Positions 8,274-17,657 are shown, numbered from the stretch's first letter. The stretch: DNA of 64,000 nucleotides from Gammaproteobacteria bacterium (GCA_028818795.1 JAPPND010000153.1:1-64000), one strand, 5' to 3'. The notes: generated from the letters alone by a model not told the origin. Program-made: numbers and translations.

Positions 8274-9902
8274 ATGCCCCCACAGCACCTTCCGAATCAA
8301 GCCGACTGCACTGGCCTGCCGGTTCCCCAACGGAACGAGCGTCCCACTACTTTTGCCGACCGGGTTGGCGAGTGGTACGTCGCGCAACGCAGCGAGCGTC
8401 ACCGCAAGGAACACGGTCTCTTTCTCACACCGGTTGATGCCGCCAAGTTCATGTCCAGTTGGGTCGATGCCAAAGGGCAATCTCTTCGCGTCCTCGACCC
8501 GGCTGCGGGAGCAGGAGTGCTTTGTTGTGCGGCTGTCGAGCGGCTGGTGGACAACGACCCGAAACCGGTACGCATCCAGCTGGTCGCGTACGAGGTCGAT
8601 CAGGATCTAATCCCTCTATTGACGCGAGTATTGGACCACCTTGACAAATGGTGCCGTGCGCAACAGGTCGTGTTGGCCGTTCGGATTGAAGCCGCCGACT
8701 TCGTTGTGGCCAACGCCGGCGTTCTGCAAGCGGCGGTGGACCTCGTCCCTTCGATCACAGAGGGTGGACGATTCGATGTCGTCATCTCGAACCCGCCCTA
8801 TTTCAAGATCGGCAAGGACGACCCCCGTTCGATGGCCGCCTCATGTGTCGTTGACGGGCAACCGAACATCTACGCCCTGTTCATGGCAGTCGGCGCCGGT
8901 CTCCTACGCCAGCACGGCGATTTCATCTACATTACGCTGCGGAGCTTTGCTTCAGGACGTTACTTTCGTCGTTTCCGCAACGCCTTCTTCGGAATGATCA
9001 AACCAACGAGCGTTCATGTATTCGAATCCCGGCGCGATGCTTTCAGCCGTGACGAGGTACTCCAAGAGAACGTCATTCTTCACGGTATACGCCAAGATGG
9101 ATGGCACAAACGCGAGTGCAACGAATCGGTGGCAATCTCATCCAGCTTCGGGATCCGAGACATGTCAAGCGCTCGCTCACGGGACATCGCAACTACAACC
9201 GCTCTCGATTGCAGCTCGGCGGAGAAAGTCCTTCGCCTGCCCACGTCAGCGGACGCCGATGCGGCAATTGCCCTTGTCGACTCGTGGACAAACAGCCTTC
9301 AGGGTCTCGGGGTGTGCATCTCCACTGGCCCGGTCGTGCCGTTCCGTGCGAGTCAATTGATCGACCGTGTCGGCGACGTTCCAACAAGCCACGTCCCGCT
9401 GCTATGGATGAACCACGTCCAAGCGATGCGTACGACATGGCCTCTTGACAACCACAAGCCGGAATACATAGCGCGCTCCGGGGCCGGTCCGCTTGTCGTT
9501 GCGAACAAGAACTACGTCTTGATTCGTCGGTTTAGTGCCAAGGAACAGACCCGCAGGTTAACCGCCGCACCATACCTGGCTGCAGAGTTCGCCGCCCCGG
9601 AAGTAGGGCTTGAGAACCACCTCAACTACATCCACAGGCCCGGCGGCACGCTGTCCGAGGACGAAGCTTGGGGTCTAGCAGCCCTATTCAACAGCCGACT
9701 GCTTGACACCTACTTCCGTACAGCGAACGGCAATACCCAGGTCAGCGCGACGGAGCTACGCGCAATGCCTCTTCCCGAGCGGAATGTGATTGTGGGGCTC
9801 GGCCAGCGCGTCAAATGCCTCCCCGATCCGACGACCGGTTTGGACACGCTTACCATGGAGGTCGCCGGCGGCTTCGAACCTGCGGAGACTGCAGTTGGCT
9901 AA
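8274..9902 (+). CDS. PstI/BsuBI-type N6-adenine DNA methyltransferase
   Basis: The protein has about 542 residues from the ATG at 8274 (a GTG five codons upstream is possible). It contains the AdoMet motif RVLDPAAGAGVL and the catalytic motif SNPPYFKIGKDDPRS, which closely resembles that of M.PstI and M.BsuBI. These enzymes methylate adenine in CTGCAG. Upstream, RSERHRKEHGLFLTP is typical of the group, and a target-recognition half follows to the C terminus. The gene looks intact. It overlaps by 8 bp a restriction gene of the matching BsuBI/PstI family, supporting the pairing, although that partner is broken. Confidence 0.9.
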   Translation: MPPQHLPNQADCTGLPVPQRNERPTTFADRVGEWYVAQRSERHRKEHGLFLTPVDAAKFMSSWVDAKGQSLRVLDPAAGAGVLCCAAVERLVDNDPKPVRIQLVAYEVDQDLIPLLTRVLDHLDKWCRAQQVVLAVRIEAADFVVANAGVLQAAVDLVPSITEGGRFDVVISNPPYFKIGKDDPRSMAASCVVDGQPNIYALFMAVGAGLLRQHGDFIYITLRSFASGRYFRRFRNAFFGMIKPTSVHVFESRRDAFSRDEVLQENVILHGIRQDGWHKRECNESVAISSSFGIRDMSSARSRDIATTTALDCSSAEKVLRLPTSADADAAIALVDSWTNSLQGLGVCISTGPVVPFRASQLIDRVGDVPTSHVPLLWMNHVQAMRTTWPLDNHKPEYIARSGAGPLVVANKNYVLIRRFSAKEQTRRLTAAPYLAAEFAAPEVGLENHLNYIHRPGGTLSEDEAWGLAALFNSRLLDTYFRTANGNTQVSATELRAMPLPERNVIVGLGQRVKCLPDPTTGLDTLTMEVAGGFEPAETAVG

Positions 9903-10417
9903 CGCAAAGGAAGCACAGGAAATACTCGGCGCACTCGGGATGCCACGGCTTCAACGCAACAAGATGTCAGCCTTGATCCTGATCGCACTGTGTCGGCTGA
10001 CACCCAAAGCCGATTGGTCCAATGCTCGGCGCGAAGGCTGCACGATTACGAAAGGGCTCATGGATTTTCTCAAGGAGACTTGCCGTAGATGTGGACGGTC
10101 TCGAACGGCTCGGTATTCCGATCAACGATCACGACAAGCTGCCTGACGTCGTTTTTCACCACGCCAAGCGCAACTGGCTGTTTCTCATCGAGGCAGTGAC
10201 CTCACACGGGCCCGTGTCGCCGTCGCGGCTTGTCGATTTGGAGGAAATGCTCGCGGCCTGTCCTGCCGGGCCGGTTTTTGTCAGCGCGTTTCCTGACTTC
10301 ACGGAGTTCCGCAAACACATCAGACAGATCGCGTGGGACACAGAAGTATGGTTGTGCGATGCGCCGGATCACATGATCCACTTCAACGGCGACCGCTTTC
10401 TAGGGCCCAGGCAATAG
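9895..10417 (+). pseudogene. BsuBI/PstI-type restriction endonuclease with internal deletion
   Basis: The N-terminal part reads from a TTG at 9895 (LANAKEAQEILGALGMP...ITKGLMDFL). This is the family start, with the helical DNA-recognition region beginning. Near 10083 homology jumps to another frame, which encodes the C-terminal catalytic part: VDVDGLERLGIPINDHDKLP, NWLFLIEAVTSHGPVS, SAFPDFTEFRK and HMIHFNGDRFLGPRQ. Full enzymes have about 310-330 residues, so about 150 central residues are missing and the halves are out of frame. I conclude the nuclease is inactivated by an internal deletion while the methyltransferase remains intact. Confidence 0.82.
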
Positions 10418-10625
10418 CTCCGGCAAACCCCTGTCAGGCTCGGGCTGCTTCGCCGTTGCAAGGACGAGTCGGCTAGACTCGGAGTCGTTCACCCCGATGC
10501 AACAGGGCGTTCAGCAGGTCTCGCGTTCCCGTCGCCCGACAGCGTCGACCCTCGTTGCAGATCCGATGAGTGTCTGCATGGACCTACGCCCGCCCCGTAG
10601 TCGGCGAGGAGAGCCCGCATGGGCC

Positions 10626-11465
10626 CTACGAGCCCCGGAAGTCCGGCCTGCGCTTCTCGGCAAATGCGCGCCGACCCTCCCGGTAGTCCTCGGAGTTGAA
10701 ACAGGCATCCACCAACTGACGAACCTTGGCGAGATCATCCGCTCGCTCGCCAGCCTCCCACGCCTCCACCGCGGCTTTGGCGGCACGAACGGTCAGCGGT
10801 GCGTTGGCGGCCACCCGTTGTGCGTAATCCGAGACGGCGGTAGCGATTGTCTCGCGCGGTTCCACGAAGTTGATGAGACCGATACGCAGCGCTTCGTCGG
10901 CATCGAGAAACCGCGCCGAGAACATGATGTCCCTCGCACGCGCCGGTCCCACCGTTCGAGCAAGCTTGGCGAGTCCGTCGTAGCCGTATCCCAAACCGAG
11001 TTTCGCGGCGGGGATGCCGAAGGTCGAGTCAGGGGTCGCGAACCGAATGTCGGCGTTGAGTGCCGTGGCGAGACCACCGCCGATGCAGTAGCCGGTGATC
11101 TCCGCGATTAGCGGTTTGCTGAAGGTGGCCAGCGCGTGGCCGCCCCGGGCTGAAGTACGACCGTATTCCCGGCGTTGCTCGGCATTGGAGCGTTTCGAGT
11201 CGAACTCGCCGATGTCGGCCCCGGAAACGAAGGACCTGCCGCCGGCACCCGACATGACGACGACCCGGACCGCGTCGTTCGCCTCGAAGCACTCCAGGGC
11301 ATCCGCCACGCCCTGCCACATGTCCAGGGACAACGCGTTGTGCTTGGCCGGGTTGTTGAACACCAGGCGACCGACGCCCCGGTCGTCGATCTCGGCGAGC
11401 ATGCGCTCGGTGGACAAGTCGATATTCAAGGACAGTTCCCCCCGCCAGACACCCCTTGGGGTCAT
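10626..11465 (-). CDS. enoyl-CoA hydratase/isomerase family protein
   Basis: The crotonase fold is clear. VFNNPAKHNALS is the usual N-terminal motif, SGADIGEF and ITGYCIGGGLATALNADIRFA form the oxyanion-hole and acyl-CoA binding region, and PAAKLGLGYGYDG follows. Members hydrate or isomerise enoyl-CoA thioesters. Three starts are possible: ATG 11465, TTG 11429 (after a G-rich stretch) and ATG 11402. Homologues usually begin a few residues before RMLAEI, so the true start may be one of the later two. It is divergent from the amidinotransferase-family gene. Confidence 0.87.
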   Translation of the reverse strand: MTPRGVWRGELSLNIDLSTERMLAEIDDRGVGRLVFNNPAKHNALSLDMWQGVADALECFEANDAVRVVVMSGAGGRSFVSGADIGEFDSKRSNAEQRREYGRTSARGGHALATFSKPLIAEITGYCIGGGLATALNADIRFATPDSTFGIPAAKLGLGYGYDGLAKLARTVGPARARDIMFSARFLDADEALRIGLINFVEPRETIATAVSDYAQRVAANAPLTVRAAKAAVEAWEAGERADDLAKVRQLVDACFNSEDYREGRRAFAEKRRPDFRGS

Positions 11466-11504
11466 GCTAACGTCGCCCCGGCAACTTTGGAACGTAGGGC
11501 CCCC

Positions 11505-12395
11505 ATGCGCATCCAACCCGCGTCGAGCCACCACTACAGCCACGCCCTTTGCCGCAAGCCAGGTCGAAGCGTTGTTCGGGGTCTGCGCTCGACTTCTGGC
11601 GAAGACCCCGACTACGAAGCGTTTGCCAAGGAGCACGTGGCGTACGTCGAGGCGCTGCGCCAGGCCGGGCTCGACGTGACGGTTCTAGACCCGCTCGAGA
11701 CGTTTCCCGACTCCGTTTTCGTCGAGGATGTCGCACTCTGCATCGCCGAGGTCGCGATCATCCTGCGCCCGGGCGCGACAAGCCGATTCGGCGAGCGCGA
11801 AGCGGCCACGGATGCCCTGTCCCGTGCTTTCTCCACGGTCATCGACCTAGACACGGACGGATTCGTAGACGGCGGCGACATTCTTGTTACAGAGCGTGAG
11901 ATTCTCGTCGCGCGGTCGACCCGCACGGACACCCGGGGCGTTGGCGCGCTAGCCGAGACCCTGTCCAATCTCGGGATTCGGGCGCGAAGAGTCCAGACGC
12001 CGGCCGGGATTCTCCACTTCAAGTCGGCTTGCAGTCTGCTCGACGCCGAAACACTGTTCTGCACTCGGGCCCTGGCGACAAGCGGGTGTTTCGCCGGCTA
12101 CCGGATCATCCAGTGCCCGGACGGCGAAGAGCCGGCCGCCAACCTGATCCGGGTCAACGACGTCGTGCTGTTGAGCGCCGGCTATCCACGAACGATGGAT
12201 TTGCTCGGGGCAGAAGGCTACGACGTGGCGAACGTTCCCACCCACCAGGCAGGTAAGCTGGACGGCGGGTTGTCCTGCATGTCCCTGCGCTGGCTCGGCC
12301 CTGGGATCAACGCTAGCGCTCCTCGATCTGGCGGGCTCTCTCCACGAGCGCCCGGGCCCGGCTCAGATGGGGCGCGTCCACCATCTGGCCGTTGA
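11505..12395 (+). CDS. dimethylarginine dimethylaminohydrolase-like protein (DDAH)
   Basis: The 296-residue protein belongs to the guanidino-group-modifying (amidinotransferase) superfamily. FPDSVFVEDVALC carries the conserved Glu/Asp, FVDGGDILVT and LHFKSACSLLD (with the catalytic His) follow, and the nucleophilic Cys is in DGGLSCMSLRW. DDAH hydrolyses methylated arginines or related compounds to citrulline. Family members normally end just after the Cys motif. Here about 35 Gly/Pro/Ser-rich residues continue, overlapping the convergent lyase gene by 83 bp, so the original stop has probably been lost. Confidence 0.87.
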   Translation: MRIQPASSHHYSHALCRKPGRSVVRGLRSTSGEDPDYEAFAKEHVAYVEALRQAGLDVTVLDPLETFPDSVFVEDVALCIAEVAIILRPGATSRFGEREAATDALSRAFSTVIDLDTDGFVDGGDILVTEREILVARSTRTDTRGVGALAETLSNLGIRARRVQTPAGILHFKSACSLLDAETLFCTRALATSGCFAGYRIIQCPDGEEPAANLIRVNDVVLLSAGYPRTMDLLGAEGYDVANVPTHQAGKLDGGLSCMSLRWLGPGINASAPRSGGLSPRAPGPGSDGARPPSGR

Positions 12396-13203
12396 AGGTG
12401 AACGCCATCCGGCCTTCCACCTGGGCCTGGTCGAACGCCTCGATCAAGGCTAACGCCCCGGCCACGTCTTCCGCGGCTGGCGTGAAGGCGGCATTGATCA
12501 CGTCGATCTGGTTCGGGTGAATCGAGATCTTGCCGGTGAACCCCAGCCGGGCGCCCTCTTCGCACTCCGCCCGAAGACCGTCGACGTCGCGGAAGTCGAC
12601 GTACACCGCGTCGATGGGTTGAACCCCTGCAGCCGCCGCGCTCAGCAAGGTGACCACGCGGCAGTGCTGGTAGACCGGCAGATAGTTGCCCGACTCGTCG
12701 CGGTTGGTCGGTACGCCCAGGGTCGCCGATAGATCCTCCGCGCCCCAAGACATCGCCTGCACCCGTGGACACCCGGGCAGCGTCGGCACGTTCAGCGCGC
12801 CCAGCGGCGTCTCCGCCGCGATCAGGATCAAACCGATGCCCCGGTCCGGGTGACCGTGCAGTCGTTCCAACCGCGACAACTCCACATCGATGGCGCTGAG
12901 ACCCTCCCCCGTCTCCGGTTTCGGCACCACGTAGGCGTCCGGCGGAGTCCGCATGGTCGCCTCGAGATCGGCCAAGCCCCACGGCGTGTCCAGGGGATTC
13001 ATGCGCACGGTCTTTTCCTTGGCGCCGAAATCCGCCTCTGCAAGCCAGGATGCCACCACGCCCCGCACCTCGTCCTTGCGACCAGGCGTCACGGCGTCCT
13101 CCAAGTCCAGGATCACGCTGTCGGCATTGGTGCCGAGCGCCTTGGCAAGCATCCGGTCGTTGCCTCCCGGCACGAAGTGGAGTGAACGACGTAGGCGGGT
13201 CAC
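12313..13203 (-). CDS. HpcH/HpaI aldolase / CitE-type CoA-ester lyase
   Basis: The 296-residue protein begins RLRRSLHFVPGGNDRMLAKAL, a typical CitE-like start. It contains VILDLEDAVTP with the metal-binding acidic residues, VPKPETGEG, SWGAEDLSATLG and KISIHPNQID near the end. Family members cleave or form citramalyl-, malyl- or citryl-CoA esters using Mg2+. No other citrate lyase subunit is nearby, so a stand-alone malyl/citramalyl-CoA lyase is more likely than citrate lyase. It is followed on the same strand after the Uma2 gene, and its 3' end overlaps the DDAH-like gene. Confidence 0.88.
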   Translation of the reverse strand: MTRLRRSLHFVPGGNDRMLAKALGTNADSVILDLEDAVTPGRKDEVRGVVASWLAEADFGAKEKTVRMNPLDTPWGLADLEATMRTPPDAYVVPKPETGEGLSAIDVELSRLERLHGHPDRGIGLILIAAETPLGALNVPTLPGCPRVQAMSWGAEDLSATLGVPTNRDESGNYLPVYQHCRVVTLLSAAAAGVQPIDAVYVDFRDVDGLRAECEEGARLGFTGKISIHPNQIDVINAAFTPAAEDVAGALALIEAFDQAQVEGRMAFTFNGQMVDAPHLSRARALVERARQIEER

Positions 13204-13214
13204 CGCGTGGTTCG

Positions 13215-14036
13215 TCAGGTCTCTCCCGAACGCAACCGACGAATCTCGGCGCGCAGTCTCGCGTTCTCTTCCAGAACGCGCTGCCGTTCCGCCTCGGCAC
13301 GCTGCCGCTCCGTTTCGGCACGCTGAAGCTCCGCCTCCGCGCGATCACGGCTCTCCATGGCGCCGGCGTGGTCCGGGAGCAGGCACCCCGTCTCGGGGTC
13401 GCGCAACCACACGCTCTTCCCTCCGGGAACGAGATCGAGGCCCAGCAATCTGCTATGCCAGCCGCCATCCCCCGTTGCTGCGAGCGGCTCGTGGTTGCCT
13501 TGCGCGCGTAGGCGCCAACCCTCCAACGGCGGTCCGCCGCGCCTGATCCCCCGCGGATCGAAGATCCAGTACTCCCGGACGCCAAGATCCGCATACAGGT
13601 TCGGCTTCTCGAAAACGTCCACCCGCCAGGTCTCGCCCGAAAGCACCTCGAGCACAAGATCCGGGGCCTTGGGTTCTTGCCAGACCTTGTACGAAAGCCG
13701 GTCGCCCGGCTCGACCTCGAACGCCACCATCACGTCCGGCACGACCGCCGCCGTGCCGACTTCCCGGTCGACCAGCAGGAGATGATCGGCCAGCACGCAG
13801 ACGAGCCGACCCCGTGATCGGAAGTGCCCATACAGTGCGCCGTGCCAATAGGACATGATCGGGAAGTGGGACTCCGGCACGTGCGAGTTGTCCTTGCAGA
13901 CGTAGCCGTCGTCGTCAAAGTAGACCGGGGGAACGAGACGGTGCAGCGCCTTGGCGTGCACCGCCGCGAGCCCGGCGCGGCGCCGAGACGCCTCGGGGGA
14001 TCCGTCGTGATGCGGGGAAACGACCGTTGATTGCAT
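13215..14036 (-). CDS. Uma2-family putative endonuclease with coiled-coil tail
   Basis: The protein has 273 residues from the ATG at 14036. The central region (VPDVMVAFEVEPG, APDLVLEVLSGETWRVDV, EYWIFDP) is the Uma2/DUF820 fold, a PD-(D/E)xK-like domain. The last 50 residues are a regular heptad coiled coil of repeated RAEAE/RQRAE units ending in LRAEIRRLRSGET. Uma2 proteins are abundant in some phyla, their function is uncertain, and a nuclease role is proposed. The coiled coil suggests self-association. It lies 11 bp upstream of the CitE-like gene. Confidence 0.8.
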   Translation of the reverse strand: MQSTVVSPHHDGSPEASRRRAGLAAVHAKALHRLVPPVYFDDDGYVCKDNSHVPESHFPIMSYWHGALYGHFRSRGRLVCVLADHLLLVDREVGTAAVVPDVMVAFEVEPGDRLSYKVWQEPKAPDLVLEVLSGETWRVDVFEKPNLYADLGVREYWIFDPRGIRRGGPPLEGWRLRAQGNHEPLAATGDGGWHSRLLGLDLVPGGKSVWLRDPETGCLLPDHAGAMESRDRAEAELQRAETERQRAEAERQRVLEENARLRAEIRRLRSGET

Positions 14037-14340
14037 GATCGAAAAGTACCACAGGTTGGCTCTTGAACGGCGCAGGCGGGCGCATCGGCGCGATGGTCCG
14101 ATGATCCACCGGATCGCTCGACCGGCGATAGCGAGATCAACCCAACTGCGTGTAAGCGATCGCCCCGACGTGATGTGGGAAATCGTCGCCGAACCGCGAC
14201 GGGTACGGCGTCGGTGGTCGACGCTTGATCGCGCTGCGAAAGCAGGAGGACGCGAGCTGCCCGCGCTGACTCCGTCCCGCATGTTCGAACGTCACGATGC
14301 GACAGGTCGTTCCTACGGATGGCCATGCTAACCTTGCCGC
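14037..14340. other. intergenic region between divergent genes
   Basis: About 300 bp separate the leftward Uma2 gene and the rightward acyl-CoA dehydrogenase. I see no credible gene and no strong palindrome. The region should hold both promoters, but no convincing -10/-35 pair stands out. Confidence 0.4.
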
Positions 14341-15507
14341 ATGGACTTCGAAACGACCGAAGAACACCAACTCATCCGTGACGCCATCGGTCGGATCTGC
14401 GCCAACTTCCCCGACGACTATTGGTCCGAATGCGACCGGGAACATCGCTTCCCCTGGGACTTCTACAACGCCCTCGCCGCGGACGGCTGGGTCGGCATCG
14501 CCATCCCCGAGGAGTACGGCGGCAGCGGCCGGGGCATCACCGAGGCATCCATCGTGCTCGAGGAAGTGGCCGCGTCCGGCGCCGCGATGAACGGCGCAAG
14601 CAGCATCCATCTCTCGATCTTCGGCATGCACCCGGTTGTCCGGCACGGCTCGGAGGAGATGAAGCAGAAGTACCTGCCGCGCGTGGCGAACGGGGATCTG
14701 CACGTGGCTTTCGGCGTCACCGAGCCCAACGCGGGCACCGACACGACATCGATCACCACGACCGCGCGGCGCGACGGCGACAGCTACATCGTGCGGGGCC
14801 GCAAGGTGTGGACCACCAAGGCGCTGGATTCCGAGCGTGTGCTGTTGCTGGTACGCACCGAGGCCCGCGACAAGGTGGCGAAACGCACCCGGGGCATGAC
14901 CCTGCTGCTCGCGGAACTACAGCGCCCCGAGGTCACCATCTCCCCCATCGACAAGGTGGGCCGCAACGCCGTCGCCTCCTGCGAGGTGGTCTACGACGAC
15001 CTGCCGGTGCATGTGACCGACCGCGTCGGCGAGGAAGGCAGAGGGTTCTACTACCTGCTGGACGGCCTGAACGCCGAGCGGATCCTGGTGGCCTCGGAAG
15101 CCCTCGGGATAGGCCGGGCAGCGCTGCGAAGGGCCGTCGATTACGCCAACGACCGCGTGGTCTTCAATCGGCCCATCGGCATGAACCAGGGCGTGGCGTT
15201 CCCGCTCGGGGAAGCCCGTATGCGCCTCGATGCGGCGGAGCTGATGATTCGGAAGGCATCGTGGCTGATCGACAACGGCCAACCCTGCGGAGCGGAGGCC
15301 AACATGGCCAAGTGGCTGGCCGCCGACGCCTGCTTCCAGGCCGCGGACCAGGCCGTGCAGACACACGGCGGCTTCGGCTACGCCAAGGAGTTTCACGTCG
15401 AACGGTACTGGCGGGAAGCGCGGATGCAGCGGCTCGCCCCGATCTCCCAGGAGATGGTGTTGAACTACGTCTCAGAGCACGTATTGGGGCTGCCGCGGTC
15501 GTACTGA
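14341..15507 (+). CDS. acyl-CoA dehydrogenase
   Basis: This 388-residue flavoprotein has all family landmarks: IPEEYGGSGRGITEASIVLEE, the FAD/substrate loop AFGVTEPNAGTDTTSI, VWTTKAL, and the C-terminal HGGFGYAKEFHVERYWREARMQRLAPISQEMVLNY in two parts. The FHVERYWREAR helix contacts FAD. It oxidises an acyl-CoA to a 2-enoyl-CoA and passes electrons to ETF. Chain-length specificity cannot be read. The downstream DUF429 gene begins at the next base after the stop, so the two are probably co-transcribed. Confidence 0.93.
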   Translation: MDFETTEEHQLIRDAIGRICANFPDDYWSECDREHRFPWDFYNALAADGWVGIAIPEEYGGSGRGITEASIVLEEVAASGAAMNGASSIHLSIFGMHPVVRHGSEEMKQKYLPRVANGDLHVAFGVTEPNAGTDTTSITTTARRDGDSYIVRGRKVWTTKALDSERVLLLVRTEARDKVAKRTRGMTLLLAELQRPEVTISPIDKVGRNAVASCEVVYDDLPVHVTDRVGEEGRGFYYLLDGLNAERILVASEALGIGRAALRRAVDYANDRVVFNRPIGMNQGVAFPLGEARMRLDAAELMIRKASWLIDNGQPCGAEANMAKWLAADACFQAADQAVQTHGGFGYAKEFHVERYWREARMQRLAPISQEMVLNYVSEHVLGLPRSY

Positions 15508-16365
15508 ATGACCGAACTGTCCATCGCCGAAGGCAGCGTGCTCGGGATCGATGTGGGATGGTCCAACACGCGGGAATCGAGTGCAGTTTGCCGCCTTTTC
15601 TGGAATGAGGAGACCATTGGCTGGGAGGTGCGCCGATTCTGCGCGAATGCCGATGATCGTCGCGAAGCCATATGCAACGTCGCCCGGAAAGCCAAGCTTC
15701 TTGCCGTCGCCATTGACGGACCATTGAAGCCTAGTTTCGACCGAATCAAGCACTATCGGAGCGCCGAACGTATTCTTAGCCGCGGGGACTTACTGCGTAT
15801 CGGCAAACCCGGACAGTCAAGCTCCCCCAACGGCCAAAGACTCAACGAGCAGGCCAACCTGTCCGCGAAGGTCGTGAAGGACCGTTGCCAGATCGAAGAT
15901 GCACGTCACATGGAGTGCATCGATGCAAAGGCGATCGTCGAAGCGTTTCCGACAACATTCCTCGGGGTGATGGTGAGTTGCCCGACACGTCTCTCAGAGT
16001 CACGGTCGGACCGTTACTTTGCGCAGCTAGACGGGTACGAAAGCGCTGACCTGCGACTTTCTTTGTTCACAGAGGGCCTCCTCGGGTCACGGAAATGGAA
16101 CCAGCGCATCGACTCTCTGACCAACCATGACGACCGTGCTGCCTTCGTTTGCGCACTCACAGCACTGAGCGTCGCCAGCGGCACGTACTCTGCCGTTGGG
16201 GATCGTGCGCGAGGCTGGATCATACTGCCACCAAAGCGCGCGTTCACCGAGTGGGCTTGGAACGCGATTACAGCCAACGCGAGGCGTGAGCGCGACGAGC
16301 AGCGTCCACTCGCTAGCCTACGATCATATGTCGAACACGCTCCAATAGAAGCCCCGGCCAGATGA
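15508..16365 (+). CDS. DUF429-family predicted nuclease
   Basis: The 285-residue protein has a DUF429 pattern. SVLGIDVGWSNTRESSAVC is an RNase H-like first strand with its Asp, and AVAIDGPLKPS is the second Asp-containing motif. ECIDAKAIVEAFPTTFLGVM follows, and HDDRAAFVCALTALSVASGTY carries the C-terminal acidic pair. The fold is predicted to be a nuclease or nucleotide-processing enzyme; no substrate is known. Its ATG directly follows the acyl-CoA dehydrogenase stop. Its base composition is lower in GC than its neighbours, hinting at recent acquisition. Confidence 0.7.
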   Translation: MTELSIAEGSVLGIDVGWSNTRESSAVCRLFWNEETIGWEVRRFCANADDRREAICNVARKAKLLAVAIDGPLKPSFDRIKHYRSAERILSRGDLLRIGKPGQSSSPNGQRLNEQANLSAKVVKDRCQIEDARHMECIDAKAIVEAFPTTFLGVMVSCPTRLSESRSDRYFAQLDGYESADLRLSLFTEGLLGSRKWNQRIDSLTNHDDRAAFVCALTALSVASGTYSAVGDRARGWIILPPKRAFTEWAWNAITANARRERDEQRPLASLRSYVEHAPIEAPAR

Positions 16366-16442
16366 CGGTGACAGTCGCAGAGCACACCCAAGGCAGTCAT
16401 CAATCTCCGCCCGGTCGTATTGAAGCCGTAGCCTTGCCGTTG

Positions 16443-17459
16443 CTAGCGCGCCAGTTCGACAAGGTCGGGTTCGCCGTTGCAGGGCGGTAGGTATTCGTCG
16501 CCGACTCGTCGGCCCCCGTTGCCGGTGGGGCGGTTCAACTCCCCTGACAATGCGCGTTGCGCAATGCGGTGGGCTCCCTGCAGTTGTCGCAGAGCTAACG
16601 CGGCGATTCCATCGGCGAAGACTCGCAAGTCGCCGATGTCCGCAGCTTCCAACGAGTCGATGTACGCTGGTCTCTCCTCGGCCGTCACGATTGGCGACGG
16701 CAGATTCCGTTTCACGTATGCGTACGACATCAACAACCTCGACACCCGTCCGTTGCCGTCCTGGAACGGGTGCGTGCGCACGAAGCGGTGATGCAGCCAA
16801 GCGGCTTCGACCTCGACCGGGTACCGGCTTGGGGCAACTTCGTCGTGGTAGATCGCGAAGAACCGGTCCATCTCGGCTTCGACATGCTCCGGCGGGCAAT
16901 ACTGGTGGACGACGCCGTCGGGTCGGCGAGGGTTATTCGGGGCGACCTTCCAGACCCCCTTCCGAACGAAAGGCACCTGCACTTTCCTGATCCGGCCATC
17001 GACGATCGTCAGCCCCGTGACCGTTTCCTGGTGACGGGTCAACAACGCATGCCAGCTCTTCAGCATGCTTGCCGTCAGCGAACGCCCCTCCGCCACGTCC
17101 TGCCAGACCATCTCGCACGCGGCGGTCTGATCTTCGAGCAGTCCGTTGATGACTCGGTCATCAAGGTTTTCGAGCGTGTGGGCGCCGACGACTCCCGCAA
17201 ACCCTTCGGCTACCAGTTGCTCCGTCACGCCGCGTTTAAGCGTATAGAGTCCTTCTATCTGACCGGTCTCGATGGCGAACGCGCGGTTGCGTTCGGCGAG
17301 CCACGCCTCGATGAAACGGTCGGCCGGGTCTCCCGCTTTCATCTCCGAGCGCGCCTCGAGCCACTGCCGTTCCAGCACCCGGCACTGCGGGTTACCCCAG
17401 TCTTCCGCACCGTCGGGCAGGCCTTCGAGCGGCTTCCAGATCTCGGGGTGTTCGTTCAT
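16443..17459 (-). CDS. Fic-family protein
   Basis: The protein has 338 residues from the ATG at 17459. It has the Fic signature HPFQDGNGRVSRLL around residue 235, preceded by the flap region VHQYCPPEHVEAEMDRF. Fic proteins transfer AMP or another nucleotide moiety to a target hydroxyl. A sequence like the inhibitory helix motif ((S/T)xxxE(G/N)) may be present near the N terminus at AIETGQIEGLY, which would make it a class II, self-inhibited Fic protein. No separate antitoxin gene is adjacent. Its targets are unknown. Confidence 0.88.
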   Translation of the reverse strand: MNEHPEIWKPLEGLPDGAEDWGNPQCRVLERQWLEARSEMKAGDPADRFIEAWLAERNRAFAIETGQIEGLYTLKRGVTEQLVAEGFAGVVGAHTLENLDDRVINGLLEDQTAACEMVWQDVAEGRSLTASMLKSWHALLTRHQETVTGLTIVDGRIRKVQVPFVRKGVWKVAPNNPRRPDGVVHQYCPPEHVEAEMDRFFAIYHDEVAPSRYPVEVEAAWLHHRFVRTHPFQDGNGRVSRLLMSYAYVKRNLPSPIVTAEERPAYIDSLEAADIGDLRVFADGIAALALRQLQGAHRIAQRALSGELNRPTGNGGRRVGDEYLPPCNGEPDLVELAR

Positions 17460-17657
17460 AACGGGATTATAGAACGCTTTGCCCCTGCACCCTGGGAAAA
17501 ACGGTTGGGGGGTCGGGTGGGCCACAAAAACCCAATCTCCCCGCTCTCATCCGTTCCGGCGCAAAAAACGCCCCCTGCGCACTCGTCCCATCGAGCCTCT
17601 GCTCGTTGCCGACCTGCCTTTCCAATGCGCTGCTACGTTGGAGCCGGCAGGCTTCCT

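Noticed and set aside
12218..13657. Minus-strand open frame of 479 codons
   Set aside because: It covers the CitE-like and Uma2 genes in a different frame and shows only Gly/Arg-rich shadow sequence.
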